DNA of 16,218 nt from an uncultured Bacilli bacterium (GCA_947631895.1 CANRMU010000012.1:1-16218); one strand, 5' to 3'; positions 7,051 to 14,801 are shown, numbered from the stretch's first letter. Translations and numbers: made by a program. Notes: generated by a model from the sequence alone, not told the origin.

Positions 7051-7800
7051 ATGTTACTTACAACTGCTAATTTAGAAAATTATGCCAAGAATGTTTTAGG
7101 AATACCTTATGTTAATTTTGAAGGTATTGATCCAAACACGATTAAAATGATTTTAAAAGTTTTAAAAGAAGCTTTTAGACGTTATCCACTTTTAGCTAAT
7201 TCACTAGTTTTGGTTGGCAATCAAGAATACTTAAATAATTATTTTAGTTTAACCTATTATGCTGATTATAAAAACTTCAAACCAAAATCTAAAATAGCTA
7301 ATTTAATTTTTCCAAAGTATGCAAGCTTTGTAACTCTTCATTTATATTATTATCAACACAATCATCAATTTTTGGGAATTGGGATTTTACCATTACTAGA
7401 AAAATATGATTTTAAAGAATTTAAACAATTAGTTTTAAATGATGAAGCAACCATTAAGCATCGTGAATTAATTGAAGCTAATTTTTGGCATGAAGTAGGT
7501 CATATGTTAGATTTTATAATGGGAATAAGTAATACTTATGATTTTCAAAAAATTATTAGTAATCATGATATTTTAAAAGAAGTGTCAATGTATGCTACAA
7601 CAAGTCCCAAAGAGACTTTAGCCGAAGCTTTTGCGGAGTATATTGCCGAATTAAAATTACATGAATTAGATGATGGTTTAATTAAAGATATTGGTTCTTT
7701 AGTTGATAAAACTTATATAAAGTATGCTAATAATTATTTTTTAAGAAAACAATTTATGATTAAAGATAAATACTTAATAGAAAGAAAGAGGTTAAAATGA
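7051..7800 (+). CDS. Lethal-factor-like (M34-type) zincin paralogue 1
   Basis: 249 residues with no signal peptide or membrane segment, so presumably cytosolic. The C-terminal half holds a gluzincin core: His147-Glu148-x-Gly-His151 (WHEVGHMLDF), then Tyr181-ATTSPK-Glu188, followed by AEAFAEY. Anthrax lethal factor has HEFGHAVD and then YGRTNEAE-FFAEAF, where Tyr728 and Glu735 (seven apart) are catalytic and zinc-binding; the same spacing is kept here. The N-terminal half has a motif shared by all three paralogues: IPYVNFxxID, then RYPLL and a VGN strand. The substrate is unknown. ATG 7051 follows AGGGGG by 7 nt. It overlaps the next gene by ATGA. It lacks the Trp-rich WxxW segment of the other two copies. 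Confidence 0.75.
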   Translation: MLLTTANLENYAKNVLGIPYVNFEGIDPNTIKMILKVLKEAFRRYPLLANSLVLVGNQEYLNNYFSLTYYADYKNFKPKSKIANLIFPKYASFVTLHLYYYQHNHQFLGIGILPLLEKYDFKEFKQLVLNDEATIKHRELIEANFWHEVGHMLDFIMGISNTYDFQKIISNHDILKEVSMYATTSPKETLAEAFAEYIAELKLHELDDGLIKDIGSLVDKTYIKYANNYFLRKQFMIKDKYLIERKRLK

Positions 7801-8522
7801 CTTCTAATGATTATGAATTATATACTAAAAAAGTCTTAGGTATTCCTTATGTTAATTTTGCAAATATTGATGAAGATATTATTAAAATTATTTTAAAAGT
7901 TTTAAAAGAGGCTTTTAATCGTTATCCACTTCTTAATCGTTCTTTAATTGCTATTGGTAATAAAGAAGATATTAATAATCAACTTCTTTTAACATATTGT
8001 TCTGATAAAAATTGTTGGCATGATTGGCAAAGAAAATATCAAAATGATGATTATGTAGGTAATATATCACATTCAACCTTTGTGACTAGTTGTTTAGAAC
8101 AATATGGTGACTGTTACTATCTTAGTTTGTGCTTATGTCCAATTTTAGAACAATTAAGTTTCCTAGATTTTGAAAAATATAAAAAAGAAAATCCTAATGG
8201 TCATGTAGCTATTAAAGAAACATTTTTAAAACCAGCCATTTGGCATGAAGTAGGTCATATGTTAGATTTTATTATGCATATATCAGATTCCCTAGCTTTA
8301 GAAAAAATAGTTAGAAATCATGATATAGAAAAAGAAATCTCTTTATATGCTACTATTGATAAAGCTGAATTACTTGCTGAAGCATTTTCAATGTATATTT
8401 TAAAAGAAAATAATCATTTAGCTAAAAAAATAGGTTTATTAATTGATAAAGAATATTTAAGATATTCAAAAAATGTTTTATTAAAAGAAAAATTTAATAT
8501 TCAAAAATATTATAGGAAGTGA
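7797..8522 (+). CDS. Lethal-factor-like (M34-type) zincin paralogue 2
   Basis: 241 residues, closest to paralogue 1. Both share the LGIPYVNF and LKVLKEAFxRYPLL segments and a 34-bp identical DNA stretch over the active site (8239-8272 versus 7484-7517). Zinc site: His150-Glu151-x-x-His154 in WHEVGHMLDF, with Tyr184 and Glu191 seven apart, then LAEAFSMY. A WHDWQRKYQN segment near residue 74 matches WTKWREFTKN in paralogue 3 and is missing from paralogue 1. No export signal is seen. Six Cys lie in the middle region, unlike paralogue 1. The start ATG overlaps the previous stop (ATGA) and AGAGG (7787-7791) precedes it, indicating translational coupling. An active peptidase is inferred from intact residues only. 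Confidence 0.75.
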   Translation: MTSNDYELYTKKVLGIPYVNFANIDEDIIKIILKVLKEAFNRYPLLNRSLIAIGNKEDINNQLLLTYCSDKNCWHDWQRKYQNDDYVGNISHSTFVTSCLEQYGDCYYLSLCLCPILEQLSFLDFEKYKKENPNGHVAIKETFLKPAIWHEVGHMLDFIMHISDSLALEKIVRNHDIEKEISLYATIDKAELLAEAFSMYILKENNHLAKKIGLLIDKEYLRYSKNVLLKEKFNIQKYYRK

Positions 8523-8526
8523 TGAA

Positions 8527-9297
8527 ATGAACAACGAATTAGAAATGGATGCTAAAGTAAATATGAATATTCCTTTTGTTAATTTTGATGGATTAGATTT
8601 CTTTATTGTAAGAGATATTTTAACAACGATTAATAAAGCTTATGAAAGATATCCTTTACTTAGAAATTCCATTGCTTTTATTTATCAAAGTGAAGATTTT
8701 AATAAATATGAAAATTTGGTTAGATGTTCTAATAAAGAATATTGGACAAAATGGCGAGAATTTACGAAAAATTCTAATAATATAATTTCTTATTATCAAG
8801 AAGATGGAGATAAAAAGTTATCAACTTTTGTAACTGTAAATCATTTTAATAAGCAAATTGAAAATATGGGATTAGTAATTGGTTCAGGTTTTAAAAATAT
8901 TAGTTATACTAAATTACAGTGTATGTGTATAGAAGATAGTATAAGTGGTTTTAAAACTCGTCATAGCCGTTATTTTGATAGTATTGTTTGGCATGAAATA
9001 GGTCATATGTTAGACTATATTTTACATATAACTCAAAAAGAAGAATTAAAAAAAATGTTATTTAATGTTAATATTAGTAAAGAGATATCTAAGTATGCTA
9101 CTACATCTTTATATGAAGTTGTTGCTGAAGCTTTTGCAGAGTATATTAAAGCTATAGAAGCAAATGAATTAGAAGATGGAATAGTTAAAAAAATAGGTTT
9201 ATTAATAGATAGAGAATATTTAAGATATACTCATAATCAAGGATTAAGACAACAATTTAATATTAAGAGGAATTTTCCCCAAGCAAGGAGGAGATAA
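8527..9297 (+). CDS. Lethal-factor-like (M34-type) zincin paralogue 3
   Basis: 256 residues, the most diverged of the three. It keeps the whole signature: His156-Glu157-x-x-His160 (WHEIGHMLDY), Tyr190-ATTSLY-Glu197, then AEAFAEY, and a C-terminal IGLLIDREYLRY block nearly identical to paralogue 2 (IGLLIDKEYLRY). The N-terminal module reads NIPFVNFDGLD with ERYPLLRNS. There is no signal peptide. It begins 4 nt after paralogue 2 and uses AGGAAG (8514-8519), inside the previous gene, as RBS. Its stop codon is 2 nt before ftsY, and the ftsY RBS lies within its last codons, so ftsY translation is probably coupled to this gene. The tail is basic (PQARRR). Confidence 0.75.
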   Translation: MNNELEMDAKVNMNIPFVNFDGLDFFIVRDILTTINKAYERYPLLRNSIAFIYQSEDFNKYENLVRCSNKEYWTKWREFTKNSNNIISYYQEDGDKKLSTFVTVNHFNKQIENMGLVIGSGFKNISYTKLQCMCIEDSISGFKTRHSRYFDSIVWHEIGHMLDYILHITQKEELKKMLFNVNISKEISKYATTSLYEVVAEAFAEYIKAIEANELEDGIVKKIGLLIDREYLRYTHNQGLRQQFNIKRNFPQARRR

Positions 9298-9299
9298 AG

Positions 9300-10295
9300 A
9301 TGGGATTATTTGCTAAAATAAAAAATATTGTTAGTAAAAAAGAAGAAGTTAAAGAAGAAAAAAAGGAATTAGAAACTTATGATGAAGGTCTTAAAAAGAC
9401 TAGAGAAGAATTTGTTTCAAAATTAAATTTATTAGGTATTAAATATACGAAAGTTAATGATGAATATTTTGAAGAATTAGAAGACATACTAATTATGGCT
9501 GATATTGGGGTAAATACGGTTTTTAAATTTTTAGATCGTTTAAAGGCTAGAGTTAAAAAAGAAAATATCACTGATACTAAATATTTAAATGAAGTTATTG
9601 TTGATGAATTATTTATTATTTATGTTGAAAATGAATCTTTAAGTGATAAAATTAATGAAGCTAAAAGTGGACCAACTGTTATTCTAATGGTCGGCGTGAA
9701 TGGAGTGGGGAAAACTACAACGATTGCTAAACTTGCTTATAAATATCAAAGCAGTGGTAAAAAAGTTATGATGATTGGAGCTGATACTTTTAGAGCAGGG
9801 GCTATTCCTCAATTAAAAAGTTGGGCAGATAAAATTGATTGTGTATTTTATGGCAAAGAAAATACTGACCCTTCTAGTGTTATTTATGATGGTTTAAAAA
9901 TGGCTACTGAAGAAAAAATTGACTATGTCTTTATTGATACAGCAGGACGTTTACAAAACAAAGTTAACTTAATGAAAGAATTAGAAAAAATGAACAAAGT
10001 AATTGCGTCCTTTATTCCTGATGCTCCTCATGAAACCCTTTTAGTAATTGATGCTACAACTGGCCAAAATGGGATTTTACAAACCAAAAGTTTTGCTGAA
10101 ATTACTAACATTACGGGTATTGTTTTAACTAAACTAGATGGTACAGCTAAAGGAGGAATCGTTTTAGCTATTAAAGAAGAAACTAATATTCCCGTTAAAT
10201 TTGTTGGTTTTGGGGAAAAGATGGAAGATTTAAAACCATTTGATATTGAAAATTATATTTATGGATTATTTAAGGATATGATTAATCATGAATAA
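9300..10295 (+). CDS. ftsY: Signal recognition particle receptor FtsY
   Basis: 331-residue SRP receptor GTPase that docks Ffh-ribosome complexes at the membrane for co-translational targeting. It starts with a short amphipathic MGLFAKIKNIV segment and a Lys/Glu-rich stretch in place of the long acidic A domain of E. coli, then the N domain. The G domain shows G1 GVNGVGKT (132-139), the DTFRAGA insertion-box region, G3 DTAGR (213-217) and G4 TKLDG (277-281), with a GFGEKMEDLKPF closing helix. A strong RBS, AAGGAGGAG (9285-9293), lies inside paralogue 3. It overlaps ylxM by 8 nt. I see no terminator or convincing promoter between the zincin genes and ftsY. Confidence 0.97.
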   Translation: MGLFAKIKNIVSKKEEVKEEKKELETYDEGLKKTREEFVSKLNLLGIKYTKVNDEYFEELEDILIMADIGVNTVFKFLDRLKARVKKENITDTKYLNEVIVDELFIIYVENESLSDKINEAKSGPTVILMVGVNGVGKTTTIAKLAYKYQSSGKKVMMIGADTFRAGAIPQLKSWADKIDCVFYGKENTDPSSVIYDGLKMATEEKIDYVFIDTAGRLQNKVNLMKELEKMNKVIASFIPDAPHETLLVIDATTGQNGILQTKSFAEITNITGIVLTKLDGTAKGGIVLAIKEETNIPVKFVGFGEKMEDLKPFDIENYIYGLFKDMINHE

Positions 10296-10587
10296 AGTTT
10301 TGTACTATAATGAATTATTTTCTTATTATAAAGAATTATTAACTAAGAAAGAACAAGAAGTTTTTTCACTTTATTATGAAGAAAATTTATCAATGGGAGA
10401 AATTGCTTTACTTAAAAATATTTCTAGAAGTGCGGTTGGTTTTATGATTAAAAAAGTTACTGAAAAACTTGATAATTATGAAAAAATTTTAAAAAAGAAT
10501 GAAATCTTTCATAAATTACAAAAAATAGTTTTAAAAATAGATGATAATTTGATAAAATTAGAATTGGAGAAGATTATAGAAGAATAG
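10288..10587 (+). CDS. ylxM: YlxM-family DNA-binding protein
   Basis: 99-residue helix-turn-helix protein of the YlxM/p13 family, which accompanies ftsY and ffh in Gram-positive genomes and is linked to the SRP pathway. LLTKKEQEVFSLYYEENLS followed by MGEIALLKNISRSAVGFMIKK is a sigma-70 region 4-like helix-turn-helix, and a charged helix follows. It starts inside ftsY (8-nt overlap) and ends 13 nt before the surface-protein gene. The usual next gene, ffh, is displaced about 2.6 kb downstream. Confidence 0.9.
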   Translation: MNKVLYYNELFSYYKELLTKKEQEVFSLYYEENLSMGEIALLKNISRSAVGFMIKKVTEKLDNYEKILKKNEIFHKLQKIVLKIDDNLIKLELEKIIEE

Positions 10588-10600
10588 TAGAAGGTGTAAC

Positions 10601-13138
10601 ATGAAAAGAAAGGTTATTATAATTGGTTGTATTATTTTAATGATTATAGCTTTAGTAATAAGCAATTTTCATGGAGCTTCTGCGGCTAATATAATTGGAG
10701 AAAATACTGGTTTAGATTGTGCAAGTGAAGTAGTTGGTCCTGATGGTAAGACGACTAAAACTTGTACACTTCAAATTGAATTATTAGAAAATGCTTCATT
10801 TAATACTATAAATGTATGGTTTAGTACGTTAGAAAATATTAAAGTTAAAAGTATTTCTTATTTTGATGGTTGGTTTTTAAAAAATCTTGAAGATGATCAA
10901 GTTACTTATGTTATTCAATCTACTAAAAATTCTTTTACAAAAGGAACAATTAAAGTTGCGACCGTTGTTTTAGAAAAAATAAATGTTGGAAATTGTAATG
11001 CTGTTGTTGATATAAGTTTTAAAAATGAAAATCGAAGTTGTTATCATAATGATAAATATTATTTTGATGGAAATGGTAATCAAACTGATTTAGCAGGCTG
11101 GGAAAATGCTTGTAATCCTCATTGTGAAGAACAAGGGGGAACATATTATAATAATGTAGGTCATGCTGTTGATAAAAACACCTTTGAAGAGATTTGTAAT
11201 CCTCATTGTGGAGAAAAAGATGGTAATTATTATGATGAAAATGGTCATCAAATACCACAGGATACCTATTATAATGAATGTAATCCTCATTGTGTTTATG
11301 AAGGAGGAGTTTATTATAACAGTGTAGGAAAACCAGTTTTACAAAATGAATATGAATACGATTGTAATCCACACTGTAAAGAACAAGGAGGACAATATTA
11401 TGATGATTATGGTCATCCAGTATTAAAAGATGTTTATGAGGAAACTTGTAATCCGCATTGTAAATATCAAAATGAAACCTATTATAATCACGTTGGTCAT
11501 CCTGTAGATAAAAATGATTATGATGAAGATTGTAATCCGCATTGTCAGTTTGAAAATGATACTTATTACGATGATCATGGCCATGAAACTGATGATTTAG
11601 GTTATACTAAAGCTTGTGAAGAACATCAATGTGTTACCCTAAGAGATGGAACCATGTATAATAAAGAAGGCGTGATTGTAGAACAATTAACTGAATATGA
11701 AGAATCATGTAATCCAAAGTGTCAGAAAAAAGGAGAACAATGGTATGATAAAAATGGTCATCCCGTAAGTGAAGCAGATTATCAAAAAGCTTGTACAGAT
11801 GTTAGATGTAAAACTCTAGCAGATGGTACAAAATATGATATGAATGGAGAATTAACTAATGATTTAGGATATAAAAAATCTTGTCAAAAACATTATTGTG
11901 AAATATTAGAAGATGATACAAAATATGATAAAGAAGGAAATGAAACAGATGATTTAGGATATACAAAATCTTGTGAAGATCATTTTTGTGAGACTTTAGA
12001 AGATGGAACTATGTTTAATAAAGAAGGAAAAATTGTAAATGATGAATCTTCTTATGAAGAATCATGTAATCCAAAATGCGAAGTTGATAATGAAGTATAT
12101 TATAATGATCATGGTCATCCAGTAAAACAAGAAGAATATGAAAATTCTTGTAATCCTCATTGCAAATATTTTGAAAATAATTACTATAATGATGTTGGAC
12201 ATATAGTTGGTAAAAATGAATTTGAAGAAGCTTGTAATCCAAAATGTCAAAAAGTAGACGATACTTATTATGATAATAATGGTCATGAAATAGATAGTGA
12301 TACCTTTGAAAATCTTTGCGAACCTAAATGTGTGTATAGAAATAATACTTACTATGATAAAGAAGGTAAACCAGTAGATAAAGATGCTTATGAATATTCA
12401 TGTAATCCTCATTGTGATAAACATAATGATAAATATTATAATGAAAAAGGACATGAAGTAAATGAAGAAGAATATAAGTATGCTTGTAATCCTCATTGTA
12501 AAATGAAAGAAGATAAATATTATGATCAAAATGGTAATGAAATTTCAAAAGATGAATTTGATGAATTATGTCATCCCCATTGCCTATTTTCTAATGATGA
12601 ATATTATGATGAGCATGGTCATATAGTAGATAAAGAAGATTTTGAAAATATTTGTGAACCTAAATGTATTAAAATTAATGATTTTTACTATGATGATGAA
12701 GGGAAAAATGTTGAAGAAATTGATTATCAGAAAAAATGTTTAGAAAATAAATGTATTATTTTAAGTGATGGTACTATGTATGATAGTGATGGTAAAGTAG
12801 TTAATGATTTAGAATATACTAAATCTTGTGAAAAACATTTTTGTGAAATTTTAAAAGATGATACTATTTATGGGATAGATGGAATAATTACAGATAAAGA
12901 TAATTATAATATTTATTGTGAAAAACATTTTTGTGAACAATTTGATGATGTTTATTTTGATAAAAGTGGTAATTTAGTAGATCAATATGCATATTATGAT
13001 AGTTGTAATCCTAATGCAATAGAAAATCCTCAGACAGGATTTAAGATGCCAATTTTATTAATTAGTTTAAGTTTAATTGGTGGTTTTGGAATATTCTTCT
13101 ATGTTAAAAAAATTAAGATTTTCCAAAAATTAAAATAG
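10601..13138 (+). CDS. Secreted Cys-rich repeat surface protein with NPQTG-type sorting tail
   Basis: 845 residues; I do not recognise a named family. Layout: signal peptide 1-29 (MKRK, hydrophobic core, GASAA|N); a beta-rich domain about 30-146 with Cys40, Cys55 and Cys132, whose strand pattern faintly recalls cohesin-type folds; 23 repeats at 147-801; then NPQTG (809-813), a hydrophobic segment about 817-835 and a Lys-rich end. That tail matches sortase-type anchoring. Two repeat types alternate: a 28-residue CNPHC...YY...GHxV...Y type and a 29-31-residue CxxxxC...L.DGT.Y...G...DLxY type. The repeats are acidic and hold 45 Cys. Disulfide stacking outside the cell, metal binding via the Cys/His pairs, or both are possible. 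SD AAGGTG (10591-10596); the gene follows ylxM by 13 nt and ends in a terminator. Confidence 0.85.
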   Translation: MKRKVIIIGCIILMIIALVISNFHGASAANIIGENTGLDCASEVVGPDGKTTKTCTLQIELLENASFNTINVWFSTLENIKVKSISYFDGWFLKNLEDDQVTYVIQSTKNSFTKGTIKVATVVLEKINVGNCNAVVDISFKNENRSCYHNDKYYFDGNGNQTDLAGWENACNPHCEEQGGTYYNNVGHAVDKNTFEEICNPHCGEKDGNYYDENGHQIPQDTYYNECNPHCVYEGGVYYNSVGKPVLQNEYEYDCNPHCKEQGGQYYDDYGHPVLKDVYEETCNPHCKYQNETYYNHVGHPVDKNDYDEDCNPHCQFENDTYYDDHGHETDDLGYTKACEEHQCVTLRDGTMYNKEGVIVEQLTEYEESCNPKCQKKGEQWYDKNGHPVSEADYQKACTDVRCKTLADGTKYDMNGELTNDLGYKKSCQKHYCEILEDDTKYDKEGNETDDLGYTKSCEDHFCETLEDGTMFNKEGKIVNDESSYEESCNPKCEVDNEVYYNDHGHPVKQEEYENSCNPHCKYFENNYYNDVGHIVGKNEFEEACNPKCQKVDDTYYDNNGHEIDSDTFENLCEPKCVYRNNTYYDKEGKPVDKDAYEYSCNPHCDKHNDKYYNEKGHEVNEEEYKYACNPHCKMKEDKYYDQNGNEISKDEFDELCHPHCLFSNDEYYDEHGHIVDKEDFENICEPKCIKINDFYYDDEGKNVEEIDYQKKCLENKCIILSDGTMYDSDGKVVNDLEYTKSCEKHFCEILKDDTIYGIDGIITDKDNYNIYCEKHFCEQFDDVYFDKSGNLVDQYAYYDSCNPNAIENPQTGFKMPILLISLSLIGGFGIFFYVKKIKIFQKLK
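11039..13003 (+). repeat. Coding repeat array, 23 units of about 84-93 bp
   Basis: Codes for residues 147-801. The order is: units 1-7 short type (unit 1 has one Cys), unit 8 long, 9 short, 10-12 long, 13-20 short, 21-23 long. The words TGTAATCCTCATTGT and TATTATGAT recur, but neighbouring units differ at many sites, so the array is old or selected. Unit 7 begins as the short type and ends DDLGYTKA like the long type (compare unit 11), indicating recombination between types. Confidence 0.9.
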
Positions 13139-13162
13139 AAGAGTTTTTAAAACTCTTTTTTT
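13139..13162 (+). terminator. Terminator after the surface-protein gene
   Basis: AAGAGTTT (13139-13146) pairs with AAACTCTT (13150-13157) around a 3-nt loop and runs into a seven-T tract (13156-13162). It starts at the base after the stop codon. It closes the operon that began at 7051 and separates it from ffh. Confidence 0.85.
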
Positions 13163-13166
13163 AGTG

Positions 13167-13172
13167 TATAAT
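13167..13172 (+). promoter_or_regulatory. ffh promoter -10
   Basis: A consensus TATAAT lies just after the terminator, 24 nt before the ffh start codon. The expected -35 position is T-rich terminator sequence without a good match, so the promoter may be weak or rely on readthrough. AAGGAG (13183-13188) is the RBS, 8 nt from the ATG. Confidence 0.5.
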
Positions 13173-13196
13173 ATTAGATATTAAGGAGCTGATTAT

Positions 13197-14504
13197 ATGT
13201 TTGAATATATGGGAGATCGCTTAGAAAAAGCTATTAAAAATATAAGAGGAATGGGTAGAATTACTGAAGAAAATATTTCTGATGCTATGCGAGAAATTAG
13301 AATGGCTTTATTAGAAGCAGATGTTAATTATCAAGTAGTTAAAGAATTTATTAGTAATGTTAAAGAAAAAGCTTTAGGTATGGATGTTGGAAAAAGCTTA
13401 AAACCTGATGAATTATTTATTAAATTAGTTAAGGATGAATTAGTAGATTTATTAGGTAAAGAATATGTTCCTTTAGATTTAAAAAGTAAACCAACTATTA
13501 TTATGTTAGTAGGACTTCAAGGTAGTGGTAAAACAACAACAATTGCTAAATTAGCTAATCATTTAAGAAAAAAAGAAAATAAAAAACCTTTAATGGTTGC
13601 GTGTGATATTTATCGTCCAGCAGCAATAGATCAATTACAAGAATTAGGAAAGTCTCTAAATATAGAAGTATTTACTAAAGGTAAAGAAAATCCGGTTAAG
13701 ATTGTAAATGAAGCTATAGATTATGCTAAAGAAAATAATTATGATACGATTTTAATTGATACAGCTGGACGTTTACATATTGATGAAGTTTTAATGCAGG
13801 AATTAAAAGATATTATTAAAGTTAGTAATCCTAATGAAGTTATTTTAGTAATTGACGCCATGATGGGACAAGATGCTATTAATGTTATCAATGGTTTTAA
13901 TGATGAATTATCTTTAACTGGTTGTATCTTAACTAAACTAGATGGTAATACTAAAGGTGGAGTAGCCTTATCAGTTAGACATTTAACTAATATTCCTATT
14001 AAGTTTGTTGGTGACTCTGAAAAGTTAGATGGTTTAAAAGCATTTTATCCAGAACGGATGGCTGAGCGTATTTTAGATATGGGTGACATCATGAGCATTG
14101 CCGAAAAAGTTGAAGGCATTATTAGTGAAGATGAAGCAATCAAACAAGCTAAAAGAATGCAAAGTGGTAAATTTGATTTAGAAGATTTTTTACAAACTTT
14201 TAAACAAATAAAAAAACTAGGACCATTAGAAAATATTATAAAATTACTTCCTCAAGCAAGAAAAATGGGTTTAAATAATATTCAAATAGATCCAAAACAA
14301 ATGGCTCATGTTGAAGCAATAATTCTTTCAATGACACCTTATGAAAGACGTCATCCCGATATTTTAAAAGCTAGTAGAAAACAGCGAATAGCTAAAGGAT
14401 CAGGTCGAAGTGTTGAAGAAGTAAATAGATTATTAAAACAATTTGAAGAAATGAAAAAAATGATGAAAATGATGCAAAATGGTAAAATGAAAATGCCTTT
14501 TTAA
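13197..14504 (+). CDS. ffh: Signal recognition particle protein Ffh (SRP54)
   Basis: 435-residue GTPase that binds signal sequences on the ribosome and pairs with FtsY. The N domain (FEYMGDRLEKAIKNIRGMG) is followed by the G domain with G1 GLQGSGKT (106-113), the DIYRPAAIDQL box, G3 DTAGR (188-192) and G4 TKLDG (246-250). The Met-rich M domain follows, with the 4.5S RNA-binding stretch SRKQRIAKGSGRSVEEVNRL around 393-412, ending KMMKMMQNGKMKMPF. Length is normal (B. subtilis about 446). It is separated from ftsY-ylxM by the surface-protein gene. No rpsP follows, although rpsP is the common neighbour; a terminator closes the gene instead. Confidence 0.97.
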   Translation: MFEYMGDRLEKAIKNIRGMGRITEENISDAMREIRMALLEADVNYQVVKEFISNVKEKALGMDVGKSLKPDELFIKLVKDELVDLLGKEYVPLDLKSKPTIIMLVGLQGSGKTTTIAKLANHLRKKENKKPLMVACDIYRPAAIDQLQELGKSLNIEVFTKGKENPVKIVNEAIDYAKENNYDTILIDTAGRLHIDEVLMQELKDIIKVSNPNEVILVIDAMMGQDAINVINGFNDELSLTGCILTKLDGNTKGGVALSVRHLTNIPIKFVGDSEKLDGLKAFYPERMAERILDMGDIMSIAEKVEGIISEDEAIKQAKRMQSGKFDLEDFLQTFKQIKKLGPLENIIKLLPQARKMGLNNIQIDPKQMAHVEAIILSMTPYERRHPDILKASRKQRIAKGSGRSVEEVNRLLKQFEEMKKMMKMMQNGKMKMPF

Positions 14505-14520
14505 AATATTGATAAAATTC

Positions 14521-14561
14521 ACTATGTTTCTTATATTGACTTTATAAGAACATAGTTTTTT
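14521..14561 (+). terminator. ffh terminator
   Basis: ACTATGTT-T-CTTATA (from 14521) pairs with TATAAGAACATAGT (ending 14556) with a single bulged T and a loop of about 6 nt. T556-T561 forms the tract. It lies 16 nt after the ffh stop. Confidence 0.9.
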
Positions 14562-14622
14562 AATGGAAAGTTTTTTAAAATTTTATTTCAGATAAAATAG
14601 AAAATATATTAAAAGTTTTCAT

Positions 14623-14667
14623 AAAAAAGAAATTGACTACGGCTCCAACGGAGCTAAGGCAATTTCT
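14623..14667 (-). terminator. Probable terminator of the DUF4143 ATPase gene
   Basis: Outer stem AGAAATTG (14628-14635) / CAATTTCT (14660-14667); after a small asymmetric internal loop, an inner stem GGCTCC (14641-14646) / GGAGCT (14650-14655) closes on a 3-nt loop. Leftward, the stem ends in six T; rightward there is no T-tract. It therefore fits a minus-strand terminator, about 146 nt after the ATPase stop. The GC-rich tip stands out in its AT-rich surroundings, so a mobile palindrome or small structured RNA is an alternative. Confidence 0.6.
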
Positions 14668-14789
14668 ATAACTAAATAATACAATTTTTTAATAAATTGG
14701 CAAATTATTTTTGATAAAATGTAGAATGATAATTCAACAGCATTCATTAAAAAATTCAAGCGAAGTGAAATAAATTTCTTTAAGCAAAT

Positions 14790-14801
14790 TATACGCGTAT
14801 A
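14790..14801. repeat. 12-bp perfect palindrome TATACGCGTATA
   Basis: A perfect self-complementary 12-mer 12 nt beyond the ATPase stop codon. The core ACGCGT is CG-rich in very AT-rich DNA. A protein-binding or methylation-type site is possible but not shown. Confidence 0.5.

Noticed and set aside
7798..7800. Mycoplasma-type code with TGA as Trp
   Set aside because: TGA ends two zincin genes at overlaps or spacings that make sense as stops, and the conserved Trp residues examined are TGG.
11019..11372. Long minus-strand frames rich in His and Tyr opposite the repeat gene (also 12015-12548)
   Set aside because: They mirror the periodic codons of the plus-strand repeats, have no RBS or known motifs, and the plus frame has a signal peptide, conserved repeats and a sorting tail.
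11039..13003. CRISPR-like periodic array
   Set aside because: Units are in-frame coding repeats of about 84-93 bp that vary throughout; there are no identical repeats with unique spacers and no cas genes.
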